Below are positions 9,088 to 16,375 of a DNA stretch of 64,000 nt, in pieces. The notes under the pieces were generated by a model. It ran no database searches. It worked only from the letters and a program-made list of their open reading frames with translations, and was not told the DNA's origin. A program made the position numbers and the translations under genes. The DNA lies in contig JANXLY010000056.1 in NCBI GenBank assembly GCA_025354885.1, positions 29,135 through 93,134 of the forward strand. Reading direction: 5' to 3'. The number at the start of each line of letters is the position of its first letter. Position 1 is the stretch's first letter. The DNA is from Acidobacteriota bacterium (GTDB lineage: Bacteria > Acidobacteriota > Terriglobia > Bryobacterales > Bryobacteraceae).

Positions 9088-10908
9088 ATGACACTCAAGA
9101 GCCGGTTGCGACTGACCATACTGCTTCCTTTGATGGGGGTTGCGGCGGGCTATTCGATGTTCAGCCTGTCGACTGGCGCGTCGGTGTTGTTTCGCGAAGC
9201 TTCCGAGCGGGCAATGCTGCTCGCCAGCCAGACGCAGACCCTGCTTGTGCAAAGAGTGGATGAGTATGGCAAGCTGCAACCGGCTGCACCCAGCTTGCGG
9301 GAGACCGAGCAGCAGTGGCGCGAAATGGCGAGCAAGGATGTAGCGCTCGCAAAGATGCTCGAGCAGACGATGGCATCCTCACGCACGGCCGTGGAGATCG
9401 ACATCCGCGGACAGGATGGCATCGTGCTGTCCTCCTCCAATCCCATCAGCATTGGCAAGCAGGCACGGCAGGCCACTCCGATGAAGTATTGGGCAGAGAG
9501 TGGAAGAGCCCGGCAGATGTGGCGTGTATTCACCAAGAAGGAAGAATACGAGACGATCATACCTTTGGGCTTTCCTGGCAGCAAGAAATCGATGTTCGAG
9601 GTTCGGGTTCTGGTTTCGAGTGAATTACTCCGCAATACGCTTGAGCCCGAGGTAGGCAATCTCCTTTTTGTACTTGCGATTTCGTTGCTCATCTCGGTAG
9701 GCATTGCCTTCCTGACGGCGGATTTGGCTTTTCTGCCTTTGCGCCGTCTGAGCGAGGCCATCGATAAGGTATCGCGCGGAGAAGCGCTGAGCCAGCCAGA
9801 AATGCGCGAGGCCCAGGAGGTGCAGGCGGTGGAGAGCAAGCTAAGCCTGCTGGGCGAGCAGGTGCGCGGGGCCCGCGAAGATTTGAAGCAGATGCGCGGC
9901 AATGTGCAGCAGTTGCTCGAACGGATGGAAGATGCGGTCCTGCTTTTTGATGAAGACGAGACGCTCGTGAATGCAGGCCGATCACTTGAGAAATTCCTGG
10001 GCCGTGGCCGATGGGAACTCACCGGAACCCACGTCAGCGAGTTGTTTGTGCCCGGTTCGGCTGCAGGCGATTTGCTCCATGGGGCGATGGCGCTCAAGCA
10101 GAATGTTACCAATGCCGAACTGACGCTTGGGTCGCGAAGAATCGTACTCGACCTGGAGGTGCTTGAAGCCAAAGGTTACCTGGTGACGATTCGAGACGCC
10201 GAAGCAAAGCAGAGCATTTCGAGGCAGTTGGATGTGTCACGCCGCTTGAGTGCGCTCAACCGCCTGACGGGCGGCGTGGCGCACGAGATCAAGAATCCCT
10301 TGAACTCGATTGGCTTGCACCTCGAAATCCTTCGCGAACGCATTGCCGGTGCCGATCCAGTTGCCGAAGAGGAACTGCGAATCTTGCGCGAGGAGACCAA
10401 GCGCCTGGACAGAGTCGTGAAAACTTTTCTCGACTTCACTCGACCCGTGGAGCTAAAGCTGGTTCAATTGGATTTGTGCGAACTGCTCAATGGTCTCGTA
10501 CAGTTCCTGATGCCGGAGGCCCAGTCGAAGAAGGTCGTTTTCGATGTTGCCTGTGAGAATGATTCCGCGATCATTCGCGGTGACGAAGACCTGCTGAAGC
10601 AGGCCTTCCTGAACTTGTTGCGAAACGGCATGGAGGCGATGCCAGAGGGCGGGCCGCTCGAGGTGAAGATCCGCAGGGAGCCTGTTGAGATCGTGATAGA
10701 GATAGGGGACAAAGGCATTGGAATCCCCGCCGCGAGCCGCGAAAAAATTTTCCAGCTCTACTTTACAACCAAGCCGCAGGGAAGCGGAATTGGGTTGGCT
10801 ATTACATATCGCGTCGTGCAGTTGCACAATGGAAGTATCAACTTCGAGAGTAGTGCGGGCGAGGGAACGAAATTTGAGATGCGCTTTCCCAAGTTTGGGG
10901 AAGACTGA
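9088..10908 (+). CDS. Sensor histidine kinase (HAMP, PAS, HisKA, HATPase_c), cognate partner of NtrC-type regulator
   Basis: LTGGVAHEIKNPLNSIGLHLEIL H-box; NLLRNGMEAMPEGG N-box; DKGIGIP; GSGIGLAI. Confidence 0.92.
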   Translation: MTLKSRLRLTILLPLMGVAAGYSMFSLSTGASVLFREASERAMLLASQTQTLLVQRVDEYGKLQPAAPSLRETEQQWREMASKDVALAKMLEQTMASSRTAVEIDIRGQDGIVLSSSNPISIGKQARQATPMKYWAESGRARQMWRVFTKKEEYETIIPLGFPGSKKSMFEVRVLVSSELLRNTLEPEVGNLLFVLAISLLISVGIAFLTADLAFLPLRRLSEAIDKVSRGEALSQPEMREAQEVQAVESKLSLLGEQVRGAREDLKQMRGNVQQLLERMEDAVLLFDEDETLVNAGRSLEKFLGRGRWELTGTHVSELFVPGSAAGDLLHGAMALKQNVTNAELTLGSRRIVLDLEVLEAKGYLVTIRDAEAKQSISRQLDVSRRLSALNRLTGGVAHEIKNPLNSIGLHLEILRERIAGADPVAEEELRILREETKRLDRVVKTFLDFTRPVELKLVQLDLCELLNGLVQFLMPEAQSKKVVFDVACENDSAIIRGDEDLLKQAFLNLLRNGMEAMPEGGPLEVKIRREPVEIVIEIGDKGIGIPAASREKIFQLYFTTKPQGSGIGLAITYRVVQLHNGSINFESSAGEGTKFEMRFPKFGED

Positions 10909-10919
10909 AAGGAGGATCG

Positions 10920-11534
10920 ATGAAAGGCTGGAGCTTGCGAAGCAGATCGATCGTGCTCGCCAGTATGCTGGTGCAGCAGGGTTGTCTCTTCAAGAAGACG
11001 CCGCCCAAGGCTTCGATTGTGATTCCTCCGGCACCGCAGGCGCAGCCCCCGCAGCCCTTGCCAACGCCACCACAGTTGGCCGCACCTCAGTCCACAGCCA
11101 ATGTCAAGGCCGCGCAGATGCCTACTCTGCCGCCGAATTTGCCGCCGCCAGCGACAGACGTCAAGCCCGCTAAACCCAAACCGGCCAAGAAGAATCCTGT
11201 TGCAATTGCCCCGACTGTCGAGGCTCCTGTAACAGCGCAGCCAGACGCCCCGGCGCATGCGATTCCCTTGCCGACGCCAGGGCCAAGCCTCCAGCCGATA
11301 CTCGGGAGCAAAGAAATTCAGGAACGGAATCAGCGCATCCAGAACTTCCTTGACAAAGCAAGGTTGATCGTTTTGCGTGCAGAGAGATCCCCGCAAAGTG
11401 AGCAGCAAAAACAGTTGATCGCCCAAGTGAGAACCTTCCTCCAGCAGGCAGAAGATGCTCGCAAAGTGGACCTGGTGCGCGCAGAGAATCTGGCCGAGCG
11501 GGCGGAAGTATTGTCGCGCGGCTTGAGCCAATAG
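10920..11534 (+). CDS. Hypothetical proline/alanine-rich envelope protein
   Basis: N-terminal signal-like sequence with cysteine, low-complexity P/A-rich middle, helical C-terminus; RBS AGGAGG upstream. Confidence 0.65.
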   Translation: MKGWSLRSRSIVLASMLVQQGCLFKKTPPKASIVIPPAPQAQPPQPLPTPPQLAAPQSTANVKAAQMPTLPPNLPPPATDVKPAKPKPAKKNPVAIAPTVEAPVTAQPDAPAHAIPLPTPGPSLQPILGSKEIQERNQRIQNFLDKARLIVLRAERSPQSEQQKQLIAQVRTFLQQAEDARKVDLVRAENLAERAEVLSRGLSQ

Positions 11535-11620
11535 TTCGGGGGCGGGGAACTGGACCGTTCTATCACGCAGCAACGATCTTTCGACCTTCTGTCGCTAACG
11601 ACGCTGCAGATTTGTGGACC

Positions 11621-11656
11621 AAAAAAAGCGCCTGCCGCGAGGGATGCGGCAGGCGC
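11621..11656 (-). terminator. Rho-independent terminator of the OmpA-family gene
   Basis: Perfect 11-bp stem GCGCCTGCCGC / GCGGCAGGCGC, loop 7 nt, followed on the minus strand by T7 (AAAAAAA on +). Confidence 0.85.
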
Positions 11657-11684
11657 CCAAATTTACTCGGAGGAAAAAGCGGCC

Positions 11685-12458
11685 TTAGTTGGCCGATGGA
11701 GTCAGTGAAGAAACTTGCGCTGAGGCATGGTCAGCCGAGACGAAAACCTTCATCTCTACGCGTCGATTCTGTTTGCGGCCATCGCGCGTCTTATTGTCTG
11801 CTGCCTGATTCTCCGGGCCGAAGCCGGCTACGAAGATGCGGTGCAGCGGGATGCTGTGTTTGCCGGTGAGGTAGCGGACCACGGCATCGGCACGCTTGCG
11901 GCTCAGTTCGAGATTGAGATTCTTCGGGCCCGTGTTATCGGTAAAGCCCTGCAATTCAATTACGAAGTTCTTGAGCCCGTTCACCTTGGTGACCGAGGCG
12001 TCCAGCATTTCCATCGATTCCTTGTTCAATTCGGAAATTCCGGTGGCAAAGAAAACCTGATCCGTATTGACCAGCTTGAAATTCTGCATGTTTTCCATAC
12101 GCGTCTGGATCGTTTTGTTCATCGATCCCATATCTTTGCCCAACTGGTCGCCCTTCGCCAATCCCTGCTCGGCCAGGGAACGCCCATCGGCAGCTTCTTT
12201 GCGAGCCAGCTTTGCTTCTTCGCTCGCGGCGTCGGCTTTACCTTGAGCGCCACCGGCGCGCTCGTCAGCTCGGGCTACTCCGCGTTCGAGTTCTTCAATG
12301 GATTTGGCCTGTGTCTTGGTTGTGCCGTCCAGTTCGCCGACCTTTTGCTCGATGGGCGTTACTGTGGCTTTTACATACTTCTTTGTTGCGCAGCCGGTGA
12401 TGAATGGTGCCAGCGCCAGAACTGCGATTGTGGTGGAACGAAGAATTGTTGATGTCAT
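11685..12458 (-). CDS. OmpA family peptidoglycan-associated protein
   Basis: Signal peptide MTSTILRSTTIAVLALAPFITGCATKK; coiled-coil; C-terminal OmpA domain ELQGFTDNTGPKNLNLELSRKRADAVVRYL...GFGPENQAADN...RKQNRRVEMKV. Start 12458 rather than ORF start 12851. Confidence 0.88.
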   Translation of the reverse strand: MTSTILRSTTIAVLALAPFITGCATKKYVKATVTPIEQKVGELDGTTKTQAKSIEELERGVARADERAGGAQGKADAASEEAKLARKEAADGRSLAEQGLAKGDQLGKDMGSMNKTIQTRMENMQNFKLVNTDQVFFATGISELNKESMEMLDASVTKVNGLKNFVIELQGFTDNTGPKNLNLELSRKRADAVVRYLTGKHSIPLHRIFVAGFGPENQAADNKTRDGRKQNRRVEMKVFVSADHASAQVSSLTPSAN

Positions 12459-12510
12459 GAATTTGCTCCTGTGGGTTTTGGCGCTTTGGGATGCGTCTGT
12501 CGCAAAGACT

Positions 12511-12598
12511 CTGGCAGTGAACGGAGGACGAACACTGCCAGAACCGGCACTCACGCTACCGCCATTTGAGCGGCGGTTGCTGCCTCCAAGCGTGAGTG
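12511..12598 (-). promoter_or_regulatory. Structured 5' leader of the OmpA-family gene (two perfect inverted repeats)
   Basis: CTGGCAGTG(12511-12519)/CACTGCCAG(12533-12541) and CACTCACGCT(12548-12557)/AGCGTGAGTG(12589-12598), upstream of the minus-strand start at 12458. Confidence 0.5.
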
Positions 12599-12885
12599 AA
12601 AGTGTTGTCATTGCACAAGGGAAGAATGCAAGTAGTATGCCAAACCGCAAAATGCTGCAACTGATTGATTTGTTTAGCAAGAAGCAAGAGAAAGCTAAGC
12701 AGGAAGCCTGTAAAGTCTGCTCTAAGTGGTAGAACTTACCTAGTTTTGACGAATCCCACCCCGCAAAACCTGCGTGCCGGCAATCGTCCGCGCCGCTTTG
12801 CAGTTGTCCACCCGGCTTCGCTCCTGCTGACCGCTTGCGAAATATTAGCAATCCTCAATTTAATGTCATTAGCCCTGGATCTAAT

Positions 12886-12906
12886 GGAACTAAGCAATTT
12901 TGTCGA
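12886..12906 (+). promoter_or_regulatory. 21-bp motif GGAACTAAGCAATTTTGTCGA upstream of PEP-CTERM gene 1
   Basis: 19/21 identical to 15509-15529 upstream of the paralogous PEP-CTERM gene 2. Confidence 0.5.
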
Positions 12907-12955
12907 TGCTTCGTCCATAAGGTGGACTAGAGCCTTCACTCAACCGGCGCACAAA

Positions 12956-13741
12956 ATGATAAGTACAAGGGCAATCTTTCTCGGGATCTTGGTCCTCCTT
13001 TCAACTACTGAAATGAGCGGTCAGAGCTATAGCTTTTTTTCCACGCTTAGGGCTGGCCTTCCTGGTGGCGGCGATTGGGAAATCGGGGTGGGGACAACAA
13101 GTTCAGCCAGCACGGTAACAAGTGATTTTGGGTATGAGACCTCCGGCCAACAGTACTGGCGGGATGGGGGGCAACCGCAAAACTTCCGGATTGGCTGGAA
13201 TGCGGCGGTGAATTCGGCCTATGTGACAGTCTGGAATGCGGTCGGTGTAGCCACCACGGCTACGATGAGCAATCCAGGCGCTCAATTATCAGCGAATGCA
13301 CTCTGGACTTTGCCAGGCGGGTCGATGTTTACCTCGGCAACAGGCTTGAATCAGCCGTCTTCCATACTGGTGAGTGGCCTTACTTTGTCCCCCGGTGTCG
13401 CTCTCCTGAGTGGCGCACTGCCTGCCGGTTTAGGCGCATCACAGGCCGGCACCTCAGTATTTAACGCCGTGTCGGCTCCGATTGTGATCAATCCGGCAGC
13501 AAACGGCGGCAACTGGTACCTGGATGGGACTGTACGCTTTACGGGCTTAACTACTCAAGGCGGAAATGCTTCAAGATCGAGCTTACAATTCATGATGCTC
13601 GCAACGGGAAGTGATGTGCCTGAGGCAAGCAGCATACTGCTGATTGGCGGCGGATTGATCACACTCGCCTTCTTGAAGTCCGCTAAAAAAGCAGCCCAAC
13701 AACAGCCAAGCAGATCTTCCACTGATCTCGTAGGAAGCTAA
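12956..13741 (+). CDS. PEP-CTERM sorting domain protein (paralogue 1)
   Basis: Signal peptide MISTRAIFLGILVLLSTTEMSGQ; C-terminal VPEASSILLIGGGLITLAFLKSAKKAA = PEP-CTERM-like motif, hydrophobic helix, basic tail. Start 12956 preferred over 12665. Confidence 0.75.
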   Translation: MISTRAIFLGILVLLSTTEMSGQSYSFFSTLRAGLPGGGDWEIGVGTTSSASTVTSDFGYETSGQQYWRDGGQPQNFRIGWNAAVNSAYVTVWNAVGVATTATMSNPGAQLSANALWTLPGGSMFTSATGLNQPSSILVSGLTLSPGVALLSGALPAGLGASQAGTSVFNAVSAPIVINPAANGGNWYLDGTVRFTGLTTQGGNASRSSLQFMMLATGSDVPEASSILLIGGGLITLAFLKSAKKAAQQQPSRSSTDLVGS

Positions 13742-13744
13742 TTG

Positions 13745-14242
13745 CTACTGGAGATCTTTCGGATCTACGCCCTTGGTGTCACCGAATGTAGCAAACCGAA
13801 TGTAGGCAATCAAATCCGCCAATTGCTCGCGCGTGAGTCCGCGTGATTCTGCCGGATGCTTCCAGTCAGCGTTGTCTCTGGCGGCTTTTAGTTCTGCTGC
13901 TGTCACCGTAACTTCTGTTGGGGGATTCTTAGAAAGATCGAAGTAAATCTCGCCGGACTTGATCACCGGGATGGTACCGCTCTTGGCCGGCTTCAGTTCT
14001 TGAACATACTGGGTGCGAGTGGCAACAATTCCCATCACGACTGCGCGCGGATGCAGGCGTCCCATAGTCTTCAAATCCGGGCCGACGGCAGTGCCTTGGT
14101 CTTCGAGTTGGTGACAAGTGGTGCAGGCGTAACCGGCGGCACTCTTTAAGCCGAACAACTCTTTGCCACGCTTTGCTTGTTCTGGGGGATCTGCGGCGAA
14201 TGCCGCAATGGAAAGGATAAGAATGTACGAAAGATACCGCAT
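13745..14242 (-). CDS. c-type cytochrome
   Basis: Signal peptide; GYACTTCHQLEDQGTAVGPDL heme motif. Confidence 0.85.
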   Translation of the reverse strand: MRYLSYILILSIAAFAADPPEQAKRGKELFGLKSAAGYACTTCHQLEDQGTAVGPDLKTMGRLHPRAVVMGIVATRTQYVQELKPAKSGTIPVIKSGEIYFDLSKNPPTEVTVTAAELKAARDNADWKHPAESRGLTREQLADLIAYIRFATFGDTKGVDPKDLQ

Positions 14243-14327
14243 ACTAGGCGACCTCTTCTCGATTCCAGATTACACCCGCTGCAGGAATTTGCAGCACTTT
14301 TCTGAATGGAATTTTCTATGTCGTCCG

Positions 14328-15290
14328 CTACGGTTGCTTCACCCAGGCCATGCCATCCGGGCCTTTGCCGGTTGGAAATCTCCTAGTCACTTCCAGAGTC
14401 TTCAGGTCGAAGACGGCGATCTCTCCTTGCCCGGCCAATGCGACATAGGCTCGTGCCCCACCTGGTTCCATGAGAATACCTTCGGGCGCTTTTCCAATCG
14501 CCACCCGCTTCAACACCTTGCGAGAGGCAACCTCGATAATCACCAGTTCATCGCCGGACAAGTCCGAGACCAGCGCAAGCCTTCCGTCTTCAGTCAGCTT
14601 GATCCGGTTCGATCGTTTCGTTCCGGCATCAAAAGTTGCCAGCACTTTCCGGGTTGCAATATCGATGATAGACACCCCGCCATCCCGCGAATGCGCTGCC
14701 CAGAGTTGACGCCCGTCCGGAGTGAAATCCATGCCTTCCGGGCCCTTGCCCACGGGCACCACAGTCTGATTCCAATTCGGTCCATCTGGAGTCCACACCG
14801 ATACGCTATCCCCGCCAATGTTAGCCGTCACCATGGTCCGGCCATCTTTCGAGAACATCACCATGTGCGTGCCTGTTTGACCCGTTCCCAGCAGCCCGTC
14901 TACCCGATTCGTAGCCGGATCGTAGCGCCCCACCAACTTGTTGGCCTCTGCGGTGAACCAAAGCTTGCCGCCTTGGATTGCCAGCCCGTGCGGTCGTTGC
15001 ATGGGTGCCAGGTCGACACGATGCAACTCCTTCGCTGCTGCTAAATCGATGACGCTTAGACTGCTGCCGGGAGTTCGTGAGCCATAATTCGAAACGAATG
15101 CGAAGCGTCCATCCGCTGACACCTCCACTTCGTGTGGCCCTTCCCCTGTTGGAGTCTTGCCAGACACTTCGCCTGACTTCGGGTCCACAAGCACCAAAGT
15201 CGCATCTTCTTTGTTCAGAACCACGAGCTTTTGTGCAAGAAGCACGCTGGAGAAAACGAGAAAAAGTGGCAATCGCATGGCCACTATCAT
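14328..15290 (-). CDS. YVTN family beta-propeller repeat protein
   Basis: Repeated propeller motifs (GEGPHEVEVSADGRFAFVSNYG; VGKGPEGMDFTPDGRQLWAAH; IGKAPEGILMEPGGARAYVAL). Start at 15290 or 15278; the longer ORF start would run into the tRNA gene. Confidence 0.85.
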   Translation of the reverse strand: MIVAMRLPLFLVFSSVLLAQKLVVLNKEDATLVLVDPKSGEVSGKTPTGEGPHEVEVSADGRFAFVSNYGSRTPGSSLSVIDLAAAKELHRVDLAPMQRPHGLAIQGGKLWFTAEANKLVGRYDPATNRVDGLLGTGQTGTHMVMFSKDGRTMVTANIGGDSVSVWTPDGPNWNQTVVPVGKGPEGMDFTPDGRQLWAAHSRDGGVSIIDIATRKVLATFDAGTKRSNRIKLTEDGRLALVSDLSGDELVIIEVASRKVLKRVAIGKAPEGILMEPGGARAYVALAGQGEIAVFDLKTLEVTRRFPTGKGPDGMAWVKQP

Positions 15291-15328
15291 ACATCCGCTA
15301 GCCGCTGCAATCTGCGGTGATGATGTGG

Positions 15329-15414
15329 TGCCCGGGGCGGGACTTGAACCCGCACAGGGATTACTCCCCAACGGATTTTAAGTCCGGTGCGTCTGCCGAT
15401 TTCGCCACCCGGGC
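15329..15414 (-). tRNA. tRNA-Leu (anticodon UAA)
   Basis: Minus strand GCCCGGGTGGCGAAATCGGCAGACGCACCGGACTTAAAATCCGTTGG...GGGTTCAAGTCCCGCCCCGGGCA: 7-bp acceptor stem, T-loop GGTTCAAGTCC, anticodon TAA, long variable arm. Confidence 0.95.
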
Positions 15415-15508
15415 GGGCTGCTTTCCATTGTACCGGGTCTGTCCCTAGCCGGATTCTACTTAAAAATAAACAAAAATTAATTTTTAGGGTACTGGAACTA
15501 AAGCTAAA

Positions 15509-15529
15509 GGGACTAAGTAATTTTGTCGA
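15509..15529 (+). promoter_or_regulatory. 21-bp motif GGGACTAAGTAATTTTGTCGA upstream of PEP-CTERM gene 2
   Basis: 19/21 identical to 12886-12906; preceded by AT-rich stretch with palindrome AAAAATTAATTTTT (15472-15485). Confidence 0.5.
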
Positions 15530-15628
15530 GCTATCAACTACAAACCAATCTAAGGTCCAAATTCGGAGCAACCTCGCCAAGGGTTGCCGTAATCCGTAAG
15601 CTGTCCGAAAACATGGCAGGAGAAGAAT

Positions 15629-16375
15629 ATGAAGAAGAACATCTTAAATTTCGCGGTTTTGCTGATTGCCTCAGCGACCCAGGCGTTGGGAACAGATTTT
15701 AGCTTCTACTCCACCTTGAGGGCCGGACAACCGGGCGCTGCAGATTGGGAAATGGGAGTGGGATCCAACTTTCTCGCAAACACCGCAACTCAAAGCTTTG
15801 GCTATGAGACTTCAGGGCAACCGTATTGGCGCGCCGGCGGGCTGTCACAAAATTTCCGGATTGGCTGGAACGCAGTCACCAATTCCGCCTATGTAACGGT
15901 GTGGAATGCCGCCAATGTCGCCACAACTGCCACGATGAGCAACCCTGGTCCGACACTTGCCGCCAATGCCATCTGGACCCTTCCGGGATCGACAATGCTG
16001 ATCTGGGCACTTGGCGATTCCAGGCCCTCCTCGATTCTGTTGAGCGGGCTCACGCTGTCCCCAAATACTGCACTCGTAAGCGGTGTTCTTCCGGCGAGTC
16101 TGGGCGCATCGCAAACTGGCAGTCTTGTGATCAATGCCACATCGGCACCGATTGTGATCAATCCGGCCGCTAACGGTGGGAACTGGTATCTGGATGGCAA
16201 GGTTCAATTTACTGGACTCACTACACTCGGTGGAAATGCCCAACAATTCGATTTGCAATTCCTGATGCTCGCTTCTGGTCGAGATACGCCCGAGCCCGGT
16301 AGTTTGGCCTTACTTGGTGGTGGGTTGCTCGCTCTGGTCTTCATGAAACGGCAGCGGACGGGTAGCAAGAAGTGA
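15629..16375 (+). CDS. PEP-CTERM sorting domain protein (paralogue 2)
   Basis: Signal peptide; DTPEPGSLALLGGGLLALVFMKRQRTGSKK; extensive similarity to 12956-13741 (FGYETSGQ.YWR.GG..QNFRIGWNA..NSAYVTVWNA..VATTATMSNPG). Confidence 0.88.
   Translation: MKKNILNFAVLLIASATQALGTDFSFYSTLRAGQPGAADWEMGVGSNFLANTATQSFGYETSGQPYWRAGGLSQNFRIGWNAVTNSAYVTVWNAANVATTATMSNPGPTLAANAIWTLPGSTMLIWALGDSRPSSILLSGLTLSPNTALVSGVLPASLGASQTGSLVINATSAPIVINPAANGGNWYLDGKVQFTGLTTLGGNAQQFDLQFLMLASGRDTPEPGSLALLGGGLLALVFMKRQRTGSKK

Noticed and set aside
9150-10172. 340-aa minus-strand ORF antisense to the histidine kinase
   Set aside because: Ser/Arg-rich shadow ORF; histidine kinase motifs on the plus strand are clear.
12665-12955. 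N-terminal extension of PEP-CTERM protein 1 upstream of the signal peptide
   Set aside because: A normal signal peptide begins at 12956 and the extension spans the shared upstream motif.
15472-15485. Palindrome AAAAATTAATTTTT downstream (on +) of tRNA-Leu
   Set aside because: AT-rich low-complexity palindrome; could be an UP element but no independent support.
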